In this document: positions 44,701 to 52,234 of the stretch, one piece after another
How the letters are laid out: every line of letters begins with the position of its first letter
Position numbering within the stretch: the stretch's first letter is position 1
From: JACJVV01 sp964581515
GTDB taxonomy: Archaea > Nanobdellota > Nanobdellia > Woesearchaeales > JACJVV01
Assembly: GCA_964581515.1 (NCBI GenBank)
Contig: CAZOOV010000008.1
Location: 58,572 to 122,571 of the forward strand
Length of the DNA: 64,000 bases
Direction: 5' to 3'
The notes under the pieces: model-generated
Databases searched by the model: none
Told to the model about the DNA's origin: nothing
What the model saw: the letters and a program-made list of their open reading frames with translations, nothing else
Translations under genes and position numbers: made by a program

Positions 44701-45862
44701 AGGTATTATTATAAAAGTCATTAAAGCTGATAGCGGAAGCTTTGTAATTTTGGATTGCAAGGTCATTGTCTTTGAATATGTTCTCATCTAGACTAGAACT
44801 TGTTGAATTTATGATTAATGCTGTCTTTGTGTCTGAAATGGATGAATTAACCAGGGTGAGCTTTTCATTAGCTAATATACCAACTTCATAATCTTCTATT
44901 ACGCAATTCTTTATTGTGATATCATTAGACCCTATATATATCCCTCTTTTTCCGTTTAATTTGCCATCTCCATATATTTTATAGTTATTACAATCTAATA
45001 TTAAATTTCCTGTACTGAACCATATATCTCCTGCACAATAAAAGTTATCTTCCATGGTGATTGATGATGATATCTGTCCACATGTCATCGGTTGAGCAGA
45101 AGCATTAACTATAGTTATGCTTGAAGTGTCTTCGTTATTGGATGTATTTGTCTCACTAATGCTTTCGTCTGAATTTATCTTTGTGTAAATTGTGTAGGAG
45201 CCTTTGCTTGAGTAATTGTGGAATAAATATACATTCCGTATCTCGCCTGTCATATTAACACTTTGATTCTCTACGTTATCATCTCCATAATCTATTGTTA
45301 ATAAGAGATTTCCTTCAAAATCTCCTGGTCCAATGTTTGTTATTGTTGCAGTTATTTCTGTATTGCTATTTATTGAGCTTGAACCAGGTGCATCTATATC
45401 TACTGTGAAGTCAGCATCTGGCGTGGTTATCACTATAGTATTTGTTTCATTTATTTCTTCTTCTCCATATGCAGACATATCACATACAACTGTATAATTA
45501 TATGAGCCTGTCTCCTGGAAAAGATTAGTCGTTTCATACTGACTGAAGTCACTATTGTAATTCATGTTTCGTGTTGATACATCTAAATAAAATTTACAAC
45601 TTGCTCCTGAAAGTGGATTCTGGTTTGAAATATTGAATATCGTTATGTAAAATACAATCGGGTCGTTTATGTAAGGATCGTCGTAATTTGAAGACATGTG
45701 ACCAATATTGTAACCAACATCACCTAATGTTACGATTGCTGCACCTGTAATTGTTGCACGCTGCGGGAAATAATCAGAGGTTATGAAACTAAATAAGACT
45801 ACTAGGATCATCAATAGCCATCCTGTCTGCATCAGATGATGCTTATCTGCGTGGCTTAGCAT
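41744..45862 (-). CDS. Giant cell-surface protein with beta-helix, coiled coil, PGF-pre-PGF and TSP1-like parts
   Basis: This protein has 1372 residues. AGGAGG precedes ATG 45862, which overlaps the upstream 63-residue gene by 20 nt. A signal/anchor helix (about 11-31) is followed by an Ig-like region, a CARDB-like domain (about 150-250), a right-handed beta-helix of NosD type (about 270-410) and a long acidic coiled coil (about 530-830). A Ser/Thr/Pro linker, a PGF-pre-PGF-like domain, a Cys-rich TSP1-like unit (CGNWTCGEWSEC), CDDGIRNQDEKGIDCGGVCP and a C-terminal membrane helix complete the outer part. About 150 acidic residues form the cytoplasmic tail. It is anchored and probably acts in adhesion or host contact. 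Confidence 0.85.
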   Translation of the reverse strand: MLSHADKHHLMQTGWLLMILVVLFSFITSDYFPQRATITGAAIVTLGDVGYNIGHMSSNYDDPYINDPIVFYITIFNISNQNPLSGASCKFYLDVSTRNMNYNSDFSQYETTNLFQETGSYNYTVVCDMSAYGEEEINETNTIVITTPDADFTVDIDAPGSSSINSNTEITATITNIGPGDFEGNLLLTIDYGDDNVENQSVNMTGEIRNVYLFHNYSSKGSYTIYTKINSDESISETNTSNNEDTSSITIVNASAQPMTCGQISSSITMEDNFYCAGDIWFSTGNLILDCNNYKIYGDGKLNGKRGIYIGSNDITIKNCVIEDYEVGILANEKLTLVNSSISDTKTALIINSTSSSLDENIFKDNDLAIQNYKASAISFNDFYNNTLDLNTSIALNFSKNYFNTDDYDSIVDKILNTSVYVTLTPFYNDSSREDNPTEIFIDDDAPTFTITATSEEVGYRTDVTIDVDTDEIASCRYSESDKSYEDMNTLPTTDNINHMTTVSYDNFEVLKFHVICKDTSDNSANATLSGELTLRSPSLIAIDTLDLEDELDYYEDKKKDSDEEKAAYQSKLKSETDPAKKKEIQTDMKETEADVLYYKAAVTNIKDLKKSLHNISNNTVDLYEDYLEDYKEDIDELIINVSETKSNIENSFDSNVYTVNSLISKLDKYLGDLYKNYINYENKNKDKQDYRNDHKIPILERDQEDREDEKIRFQTLEDLGEDDYDDYITDIDDELEDIEEDLNDSLDDEILDDFDLEIEMLENKIEYKKEHKEELKVMIAYIETALDNLSNTGQTAGQYSSLKNIKTSAQDEIEDIDDDIDDLEDDIDEVETEKENYEDDVIVVIADKVGESTVRMTWTSNEVNNTLTKEISKSNMYLSKATITITRTAGTKADVDITRYDNNPNNNSPTTTVPTSSTTTNSVSSPTGPTRPTPPSQGGGPGGPMTGRAVANVGSENQNNNTATQTTLEWYIINESNGAKVIDGELYFRLNKSYVSQLKIPVSNITLFSYDIQTKKLSELQTGYVSGPTYYEFIGKIASSGTFALGYVIYKETDDNTDNTDENTTIECGNWTCGEWSECDEEGNKKRSCIDSTGCEADKEEKSECFLEESCDDGIRNQDEKGIDCGGVCPMTCITADKPKSNKKNSWIPTVLIIVIMIAVGGLVFEKYSMKKKGTKTSNSTFEYELIDKISQEMFQHKSAEEIKQEFGSSSPPEELDYTISLVSYIIGKINESTPTQSIIDELVQQKWEQTHAEEIIKHITLLHMMNQIDEFYSVSEQNEEEDNIIKDIFKTDGFNDEMITKAFEEYKNKKGTNITSNKTQEDQASENNLSTTTTSEEKENADNKPNNKIAENKLTEDKVTAKDADELPKP

Positions 45863-46034
45863 CTTTTCCTCCTTTCTTTTCTTTTAATTCCATAGTCCAT
45901 TTCTTTAACTTTTCATTATATTCCCAAATAACATTATGATCTTTATCTTCATCCATTGCAAGCAGAACTACATGGGGGATAGTAGTAGCAAATGATTTCT
46001 TAGAACGTTTCCATAATTTAGTTTTGAACTTCAT
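45843..46034 (-). CDS. AbrB-like swapped-hairpin protein
   Basis: This 63-residue protein has the central pattern KLWKRSKKSFATTIPHVVLLAMDEDKDHNVIWEYNEKLKKWTMEL. It fits the AbrB/SpoVT swapped-hairpin fold used by archaeal DNA-binding antitoxin-like regulators. The C-terminus is basic. Its last 20 bases overlap the start of the giant surface protein gene. It could be a regulator of that gene; no toxin gene is adjacent. Confidence 0.65.
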   Translation of the reverse strand: MKFKTKLWKRSKKSFATTIPHVVLLAMDEDKDHNVIWEYNEKLKKWTMELKEKKGGKDAKPRR

Positions 46035-46470
46035 CTTCTATTTTTTTGATATTATGATATTGGTTATTAACAGCGTTCGGCAGACTCATTCCAATTTGAT
46101 TTGCCTCACAACTTGATTCATTTTTTATGGTTCGCAACTACTTTCAATTAGCTTAATTTCTGGGTTGGATGCTATTTTTGACTCTTTTATCTACTTATAG
46201 CTAAATTCCTATATAAATGTTATGTTTTGTATACTATTATATGTTATTAAATATGTAATATCTATTTAAATGAAAAAGAGTATTAAATATGATTTTCAGC
46301 TCTTTTCTTTATGTGTATTATACACAGTTTAATTTTAAATACAGTCTGAGAATTACCTTTGTTGAGTTATGTTAACTGTAGTTACTACTCTATATGCACT
46401 CTATAAACGAAATACTTATATAGTTGTTACTACTAATAAGTACTCATAAGTAATCATTTGGGGTTTAAAC
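46035..46470. promoter_or_regulatory. 436-bp divergent intergenic region, two promoters
   Basis: The minus-strand promoter has ACATTTATATAGG near 46211-46223, leaving a leader of about 150 nt before the 63-residue gene. That leader holds only very short ATG-initiated frames, which I do not call. The plus-strand promoter has GTAGTTACTACT (46379-46390), AAACGAAATAC and ATATAG (46404-46421), then GTTACTACTAATAAG, before GTG 46471. I see no other feature. Confidence 0.5.
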
Positions 46471-47301
46471 GTGTCAAAGATAATATTTTCAGATATTGAT
46501 GGGACTTTTGTATTTCATAATGCAATACATCATATTAGAAGAGTGGGTAGTTTAGATGAAGGTTTTGTTGATGTTCTTGATCCTATGACTGGTAGAAATC
46601 ACGCTGCATATGATGTTTCTACTCCTTCTTATGAAGCATATATGGATATCAATACAAAATCATTAGCTGAGGATATACAACGTAGTAATCATTTTGTTTT
46701 TGTCAGTGCTGCAAGAAAAGAAACTATGGATGGTAGAAAACATGCACTTAATTTTGCTGACGCTTATATTCTTGAGAGCGGTGCTATCATACTTGATGAG
46801 GCTTATCAACCTGATAAGGAGTGGGCTGCAATGCTTGAGCCTCAAAGGCCTCATCTTCAAGAAGTCAATGCTTATTTGATTGATAGAGGCTGGCGTCTTA
46901 ACAATGAAGGAAGAACTGCTGCTAGTAGAGTAAGAAGAATTGATAATCCTCAAAGGTCTGATTCTGAATTTAAAGAATTATGTGATGATCTTGTTGTACC
47001 TCCTGAACTTAAGAAAACACAAAATATTGGGAGTCTTGATATTATTCTTGCAAGTGCTGGAAAAGACCTTGCTGCAAAATATGTTATGGAAAAATTAGGA
47101 TATAAGAGAGAGGATTCTATTGCTATAGGTGATGATATTAATGATATGGAAGTATTGTCAATAGTTGGCAAACCTTATGTTCTTGGTAGTGGATACCCTA
47201 CAGTTATTCAGATGGCAAAAGAAAAAGGATGGTATATCTCAGAGGGTGTACATTTTGATGGTATAAATGAAATCTTAAAAGATATCTTATATAGAAGATG
47301 A
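46471..47301 (+). CDS. HAD-superfamily phosphatase (Cof/SPP-like)
   Basis: This 276-residue protein starts at GTG 46471, with GGGG in the upstream region. HAD motifs are present: SDIDGTF (motif I with both catalytic Asp), SAARK (motif II), a Lys in the third region (GKDLAAKYVMEKL), and IGDDINDMEVL (motif IV). A large C2-type cap lies between motifs II and III. Such enzymes dephosphorylate sugar phosphates or cofactors. It is the first of three genes joined by ATGA overlaps, followed by an AbrB-like protein and a protein kinase. Confidence 0.85.
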   Translation: MSKIIFSDIDGTFVFHNAIHHIRRVGSLDEGFVDVLDPMTGRNHAAYDVSTPSYEAYMDINTKSLAEDIQRSNHFVFVSAARKETMDGRKHALNFADAYILESGAIILDEAYQPDKEWAAMLEPQRPHLQEVNAYLIDRGWRLNNEGRTAASRVRRIDNPQRSDSEFKELCDDLVVPPELKKTQNIGSLDIILASAGKDLAAKYVMEKLGYKREDSIAIGDDINDMEVLSIVGKPYVLGSGYPTVIQMAKEKGWYISEGVHFDGINEILKDILYRR

Positions 47302-47474
47302 AACGAAAGATAACAAGAAATAAACATCAGTATAAAGTGAATCTGCCTATTAGATTACTCAGGAAACTTAGTTGGGATGATTCTACTGGTGTTAATTTCA
47401 TTGAGGTCAAGACACCTCACGGTGATGGTATACTTATCCTTAAAGACAAAGAAGAGGTGCTTGAATTAAAATGA
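47298..47474 (+). CDS. AbrB-like swapped-hairpin protein (58 residues)
   Basis: ATG 47298 overlaps the HAD gene stop, and its TGA (47472-47474) overlaps the kinase ATG 47471. It is below the usual size cutoff. The sequence QYKVNLPIRLLRKLSWDD ... GVNFIEVKTP ... GILILKDKEEV is typical of an AbrB/SpoVT hairpin domain. It is basic at the N-terminus. The overlaps indicate a genuine co-translated gene. Confidence 0.72.
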   Translation: MKRKITRNKHQYKVNLPIRLLRKLSWDDSTGVNFIEVKTPHGDGILILKDKEEVLELK

Positions 47475-49366
47475 TTGATGAACTTACTGTCTTGAATGAA
47501 GAATCAAGTACTGTTGGTAGGTTTGAGCATATGTCTAAATTCTCATCAATGACTTCAATTGATGATCGTTCTAAAATAATCAATGCGAGTTATCAGGTAC
47601 CGGTTTATATTGGTCAAGGACATACAAGGTCTGTATGGCAGATGACATTTATGAAACATAGATTGAACAAACCGGTTTTACTTAAGATTCCTTTTGAAGA
47701 TATTGATTTATCATCACTTACAACTTATATTAATTATGTTAAAGGAAATCTTAATGATAATGAAGTCGAATATTTGAGTGAATTACGACATCCGAATATT
47801 GTCCAGCTTCTTGATATAGTTCCTTTGTCTGATGGTAGGCTTGCTACGGTAGAAGAACATTTTGAAGCTAGGTCTCTTGATAAGATAGTGCAGGATTCAA
47901 AACTGAATGATAGTACTTTTAGGGATTATTTTTCAGGACTTATTGCTGGTGTTTCATATTTGCATAGCAAAGGTATTTTGCATAGGGATATCAAACCTTC
48001 AAATGTCTTTGTAAATGAAGAATACGGCGAAGTCAAGCTTGGAGATCTTCAGAATGCAAGAAAACTTTCAGAATTAGTAGAGGATGTACTTACTTCTCAT
48101 GGAAAAACATGTTATACACATCCTGATATATTAAATGCAACTTTTGGTAATGTTGCTAAATCTTCTTTTAAGACTGACATATATGCATTAGGAGCTACAA
48201 TGTATTATGCTCTTACAGGTAAGGAAGCTTTTGATTATCAACTTGTCGAGGATAAAGATGGATGGGATTTGCATATTGGAGACAGGATTGTAAAAGCAGG
48301 AATAAAGACAGGTGGTAGAATTGTTCAGAATGTGACACAGGAAATGCATAATTCAAATCTAGAGGATGCTCTTAAAGCTGTTCCTGATACTTATAAAGAA
48401 TTAATAAGAAATTGTTTGAAATTTAATGGAGGTTATGATGATACTGGTGCTTTGCAAAGAGATATGGATGCATTGCACAAGGGTATTGATGCTAAAAAGA
48501 CAAGAAGTAAATATGTGGCTCCTATTGTTTATGGTGCCCTAGCATCTCTTTTAATAGGTGCAGCAACGGGAAAACATTGGATTCATAAACTTGGATGGGA
48601 GCGTAGCAGTATCATAGGTGTTGATAATATTGCATCATTTGTAACTCCTTCTCACCCTAATGATGATAAACCAAGGCAGTTTGCTGATGAAAAAGAACAA
48701 TCAAAAGATCCTCATCTATTTCAGCCAAGTGATGAATTACCTAATTATTTGAATCCTGAATATCTTGCGGAGCAGTATACGCAATTATTTGAACATTCAT
48801 TTGATCATGCTAAATCTCTTTTAATCGGGGGAAAGATAAAGACTAAGATAGATCTTGATAGTGATTATGTAAGAAAGATGGCTGAAAAATATGGTTTTGA
48901 ACCATATGTCATAAAAGGTGTCTTTAGAGCAAATAAATGTCTTGCTGGAGAACAGACAGTTGATGATTATAAGTATAGGTATACTGATGAGTTGCAGATA
49001 TTTGATCCTCTTTATTATCGTGCAGGGTTTGGTTATGAGCATCTTTGCGAGCTGAGAGATAATTTTGAACAAGGTATTGCAAGGCTTGCAAAATGTAGGG
49101 ATAACAACGGTGGTAATGTAGAAAAAGGGCTTATTGATTTTTACAGTGAGTTATGGGCTGAAAAAGTACCTACTGGGATGGGTACAACATCTGGTGTCGG
49201 GCTTGGTGAGCGTTCAATAAATTGGAATTCTGCTTCTAGGGAAGCTATTGATAAGATGTCAAAGAAGATGGCTTATAATGCTATCCGTGGTGGATTTCAG
49301 ACTCAGGATATGGCGAGATTTACACATCTAAGAGAGCCTCCTAAAGATTTCTATAAGAATTTATGA
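47471..49366 (+). CDS. Transmembrane Ser/Thr protein kinase
   Basis: This protein has 631 residues. The eukaryote-like kinase domain (about 35-340) has a Gly loop (YIGQGHTRSVW), the lysine in VLLKIP, HRDIKPSN (catalytic Asp and Asn), and GDLQNAR in place of the usual DFG-type GDFGLAR (the metal Asp is kept). TDIYALGATMYY is the helix after it. A membrane helix (about 356-376, APIVYGALASLLIGAATG) leads to about 250 outer residues ending GLGERSINWNSASREAIDKM. That part vaguely resembles lytic transglycosylase-like folds (NFEQGIARLAKCRDNNGGNVEKGLIDFY) but lacks the ES catalytic motif. It is a sensor kinase by architecture; ligand unknown. Confidence 0.82.
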   Translation: MIDELTVLNEESSTVGRFEHMSKFSSMTSIDDRSKIINASYQVPVYIGQGHTRSVWQMTFMKHRLNKPVLLKIPFEDIDLSSLTTYINYVKGNLNDNEVEYLSELRHPNIVQLLDIVPLSDGRLATVEEHFEARSLDKIVQDSKLNDSTFRDYFSGLIAGVSYLHSKGILHRDIKPSNVFVNEEYGEVKLGDLQNARKLSELVEDVLTSHGKTCYTHPDILNATFGNVAKSSFKTDIYALGATMYYALTGKEAFDYQLVEDKDGWDLHIGDRIVKAGIKTGGRIVQNVTQEMHNSNLEDALKAVPDTYKELIRNCLKFNGGYDDTGALQRDMDALHKGIDAKKTRSKYVAPIVYGALASLLIGAATGKHWIHKLGWERSSIIGVDNIASFVTPSHPNDDKPRQFADEKEQSKDPHLFQPSDELPNYLNPEYLAEQYTQLFEHSFDHAKSLLIGGKIKTKIDLDSDYVRKMAEKYGFEPYVIKGVFRANKCLAGEQTVDDYKYRYTDELQIFDPLYYRAGFGYEHLCELRDNFEQGIARLAKCRDNNGGNVEKGLIDFYSELWAEKVPTGMGTTSGVGLGERSINWNSASREAIDKMSKKMAYNAIRGGFQTQDMARFTHLREPPKDFYKNL

Positions 49367-49436
49367 TTTGTTGGTATTAGAAACTTATAAATCAGTTTTT
49401 AATTATTTTTGGTTAATTATTTTTCGTTAATATTCT

Positions 49437-50339
49437 TTAGTTAATCATTAATCCCATCAATGGACTTGCTGCGAGATAGAATTGTCTTATGGCAGATGTT
49501 ACATGGTAATTGATTACACTTTCTTTTCCTTTTTTTGTCTCGAATAACTTATGTGCTTTATTATATATTGTTTCTTTCTCTTTTTCATGCAATTGTTCTA
49601 ATGGGGTTATGTCTTTTTTGAGATATGCTTTCTTTATCAATTCAAATGAGCTTATACACTCGTCTATCAAATGCGCATTTATCTTTTTTGTATTCTTGTC
49701 TATATATTTATTCATAAGATAGATCTCTCTTTGTCCATGTACAATTAATGTAAGGAAGAGCCAGAATAATTCAGTCTTTTTTATAGAGGATTTCTTTTTT
49801 GAGATGACTCTTTTGCAGAAGTTATCATATTGTTGGATATTCTCTTCAAATTCTTCATAATCACTGGAAGATTTTCCTTTCTCTATTCTTTCTTTGGTAG
49901 CCAAGAGCAGTTCAGAGATATTGAAGAGCATCTTCTGAAGCAATGTATCGAACTGTTCTACTGATGGTTCAGTCAGATTTTCTATTATGCAATGGTTTTT
50001 TTCTTTTTTTATTATATCAAATCCAATCAATCTTGTTTTTACTGTGTTTTTCAATGCAATGTATTGTTTTTCTGATTTGAATGTTATAGTAAGCTTGTCA
50101 ATTCCAAGCCTGTATGCATTTGTAACTAAAGTCCTTACTGATGATTCTGTCTCATTTGTGAGGTCCATGGATGTTTCTGTCTTTTTTATTGATACTTTTC
50201 CAGGTGAGATCACTAATTGATCTTCTGATTCTTCTATGTCAAGCTCATCTCCTTGGCTTAAGGACTGTCTTTTAGTCCATTTGCTTGGCAGACTGGTGAC
50301 TAATGTTGCAGATCCTAATTTGATAATTTTTCTTTTCAT
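49437..50339 (-). CDS. AbrB/PhoU-domain regulator
   Basis: This protein has 300 residues. An N-terminal AbrB/SpoVT hairpin (MKRKIIKLGSATLVTSLPSKWTKRQSLSQGDELDIEESEDQLVI) is followed by a helical PhoU-like region. This is an archaeal family related to phosphate-uptake regulators. It should bind DNA as a dimer. The divergent region to the 50599 operon contains a large imperfect palindrome (50394-50430), a plausible target. A phosphate or histidine-phosphate link to the operon is inference. Confidence 0.82.
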   Translation of the reverse strand: MKRKIIKLGSATLVTSLPSKWTKRQSLSQGDELDIEESEDQLVISPGKVSIKKTETSMDLTNETESSVRTLVTNAYRLGIDKLTITFKSEKQYIALKNTVKTRLIGFDIIKKEKNHCIIENLTEPSVEQFDTLLQKMLFNISELLLATKERIEKGKSSSDYEEFEENIQQYDNFCKRVISKKKSSIKKTELFWLFLTLIVHGQREIYLMNKYIDKNTKKINAHLIDECISSFELIKKAYLKKDITPLEQLHEKEKETIYNKAHKLFETKKGKESVINYHVTSAIRQFYLAASPLMGLMIN

Positions 50340-50370
50340 TTTATTATGTTATATCGAATAGTACACAGTC

Positions 50371-50385
50371 GGCATTAGAAATGCC
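50371..50385. repeat. GGCAT/ATGCC hairpin
   Basis: GGCAT-TAGAA-ATGCC is a 5-bp stem with a 5-nt loop between the PhoU-like gene and the operon. It lies near the minus-strand start. Confidence 0.35.
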
Positions 50386-50393
50386 TCAGTGCA

Positions 50394-50430
50394 TTAGCAA
50401 TATATCTCATATAATGAAATATCTTGCTAA
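50394..50430. promoter_or_regulatory. 37-bp imperfect palindrome, candidate operator
   Basis: TTAGCAA (50394-50400) pairs with TTGCTAA (50424-50430), and the inner ATATCTCAT pairs with ATGAAATAT with one mismatch and a 3-nt centre. TATA-like TATATAAATA follows at 50431. It sits between the AbrB/PhoU regulator and the 50.6-56.8 kb operon. Confidence 0.6.
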
Positions 50431-50519
50431 TATATAAATATTTCGAAAATATATAAATATATACGCATATATAAGGTATATGAAGAAAGTATATATATTT
50501 CTTATGACTCCTATCCTCT

Positions 50520-50543
50520 AGTAACAAATTAAGGGGTGTTACT
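50520..50543 (+). promoter_or_regulatory. AGTAACA/TGTTACT leader hairpin
   Basis: Perfect 7-bp arms (50520-50526, 50537-50543) flank a 10-nt loop containing AAGGGG. The loop and 3' arm hold the presumed GGGGTG ribosome-binding site of a 14-residue leader ORF (50548-50592). The hairpin could mask that site. Confidence 0.5.
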
Positions 50544-50547
50544 GATA

Positions 50548-50592
50548 ATGGTGGTTCTTGTGTTCATATCTTGTTTGATTAATCACATTTAG
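50548..50592 (+). CDS. Possible 14-residue leader peptide
   Basis: ATG 50548 encodes MVVLVFISCLINHI and stops with TAG at 50590-50592, which overlaps the AGGGGG site of the next gene. GGGGTG lies 8-13 nt upstream. It may be a translational leader for the operon. No direct support beyond position and ribosome-binding site. Confidence 0.35.
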   Translation: MVVLVFISCLINHI

Positions 50593-50598
50593 GGGGTT

Positions 50599-51309
50599 AT
50601 GAGAAAAATGAGTGATACAAAAAGATTAAGGCACATATTTATTAGACATGCAAATCCATTAGTTGATCCTGAAACAGAAAGAAGCATAGATGTATTATCA
50701 GCAGAAGGAGTAAATGAGAGTATTCAATTTGGTACTACTCTTGGAGATTACTGTAAAGATAGAAATGTACAGTTTTATCATTCTGGAGCAAATAGAGCGC
50801 ATCAAACAGCTATGAATATAGCAACTGGGATTGGCAAACCGGGTCATTTCTTAGAGGATAGACAGATATCTACTATAATTAGTTTATCAGGTGCAAGTTT
50901 TCCTAGCGCAATACCTTATGGTCCAGAATTTATTGAAGAATTATTAATGTTAAATAAAGGATGGAAAGGAGCATTTGGCGAGGATAATCTGATAGATTAT
51001 GTAGGAGAAAAAGTTAGAAAACATATTACAAATCCATGGGGAGTTTATAATGGGAATTTTGATGCATTATCAATTAGCGTAAGCCATGGACCAATAGTAG
51101 AGATTGGTTATGGGAATATAATGAGGATACCTGATGAAGAGATTCCGCAATTAGCATTAGAACCATTACAGGGGTTTGAAGTACTTGTTGATACTAAAAT
51201 AAGAAGTGAATCCATTGACCAGACATTAATAGGTATAATGACTAGTTATAACGGTAGTGAGCCAAAACCAATACCTAAAGAGTATTTTCTAAGTGGTGGT
51301 TTAAAATGA
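50599..51309 (+). CDS. Histidine phosphatase-superfamily protein
   Basis: This protein has 236 residues. The motifs IFIRHAN (RHG-type, N-terminal His), HSGANRAHQTA (in place of SSPLxRAxQTA) and SVSHGP (second His) give the full histidine-phosphatase core. ATG 50599 is close to AGGGGG; ATG 50608 is an alternative. Leu codons are mostly TTA, unlike the next gene (mostly CTT), hinting at a different history. It heads the seven-gene phosphotransfer operon. Candidate roles are removing a phosphate from a small product or from phosphohistidine; this is inference. Confidence 0.8.
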   Translation: MRKMSDTKRLRHIFIRHANPLVDPETERSIDVLSAEGVNESIQFGTTLGDYCKDRNVQFYHSGANRAHQTAMNIATGIGKPGHFLEDRQISTIISLSGASFPSAIPYGPEFIEELLMLNKGWKGAFGEDNLIDYVGEKVRKHITNPWGVYNGNFDALSISVSHGPIVEIGYGNIMRIPDEEIPQLALEPLQGFEVLVDTKIRSESIDQTLIGIMTSYNGSEPKPIPKEYFLSGGLK

Positions 51310-52085
51310 GCATAGTTGAAGTTTTGAGACATTCATACAAGGATGGAAAAAGGCTTTCAGAAGAAGGAAGGGTTGCTGCTTTCAAGAAAGGGCAGGAATT
51401 AAGGCAGAAATATCCTGATGTTGAGATGGATTTCTTTGGTACTGATTATCAGGCTGAACCGGGATATGTTGGAAGAGTTGCTGATTCAGCTGAATGTGAA
51501 AATATTGGTGCAGGAAATCATAGTAAAAGCAGCACTATTGATTACAGGCTTAAACCTGAATATGATAGTAAGGATTATGACGCTGCTGTAGGGATGCTTA
51601 AAGAGGATCCAACAAGATCTGAGATTAAAGTAATCTTTGCATTTGCAAAGTATAGTGTTTTATCAAATGCAAGAAGACTCGCAGAATTCATTGATGATAA
51701 ATCTTTGAATGACAGAGTTGATGTACCAAGCACTAATAGTCCAACGCCACAGGCTTTAGCATATCTTCTTTGTGGACTTGATGAGAGCGTACTTGTAGAT
51801 TGTGATCCATTGAACGGCATAACAGCAGAATACAATGAAGCAAATGATGAATACACTATCACGCTGAACTATCTTGATGGCAGAGAGATCAAGGTAAAAG
51901 GAACTCTTCAAGATAAATGCGATGAGATGATCCGAAAAGCAAGGAGTCAGGATAAAGAAGCAGAACTTGAAGAAGTCAGAAATATGTTAAGAGAAGAAGA
52001 GGCAAGAGAATCAGGAGAAGAAGGGACTGCAGATGAAAGATCCACAGATGAAGGATCTACAGATGAGGGTGGTAGCAGTGAGTGA
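51306..52085 (+). CDS. Degenerate histidine phosphatase-like protein
   Basis: This protein has 259 residues and overlaps the previous gene by ATGA (51306-51309). VEVLRHSYKDGKRLSEEGR matches the N-terminal RHG motif. DFFGTDYQ and RVADSAE take the place of the second motif, and NSPTPQALAYLL stands where the second catalytic His (SHG) is expected, so the usual His is missing. The C-terminal 50 residues are acidic and repetitive (DERSTDEGSTDEGG). It probably binds rather than hydrolyses a phosphorylated partner. Confidence 0.7.
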   Translation: MSIVEVLRHSYKDGKRLSEEGRVAAFKKGQELRQKYPDVEMDFFGTDYQAEPGYVGRVADSAECENIGAGNHSKSSTIDYRLKPEYDSKDYDAAVGMLKEDPTRSEIKVIFAFAKYSVLSNARRLAEFIDDKSLNDRVDVPSTNSPTPQALAYLLCGLDESVLVDCDPLNGITAEYNEANDEYTITLNYLDGREIKVKGTLQDKCDEMIRKARSQDKEAELEEVRNMLREEEARESGEEGTADERSTDEGSTDEGGSSE

Positions 52086-52230
52086 GCAATTCTTCAAGAA
52101 CAGAAATTGTCCTAGTTGTGGAAAAATGCATCTTACAGAGGATTATTTCTGTGAGCATTGCCTTTGCACATTACTTGATGACAGAGGTCCTGGAATACTT
52201 AAGGCTCATACACTGGAATGGGGAGGATGA
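52078..52230 (+). CDS. Small zinc-ribbon protein
   Basis: This protein has 50 residues from GTG 52078, chosen because GAGGGTGG lies upstream at the right spacing and because it slightly overlaps the previous stop. CPSCGK and CEHC, ten residues apart, form a zinc ribbon. Upstream in-frame ATGs (52033, 52048, 52063) would overlap the previous gene more. It is the third gene of the operon and could tether proteins together. Confidence 0.68.
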   Translation: MSEQFFKNRNCPSCGKMHLTEDYFCEHCLCTLLDDRGPGILKAHTLEWGG

Positions 52231-52234
52231 AGAG

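Noticed and set aside
46035..46200. Very short ATG frames in the leader of the 63-residue AbrB-like gene
   Set aside because: Frames of 11-23 codons without ribosome-binding sites or recognisable sequence; not supportable.
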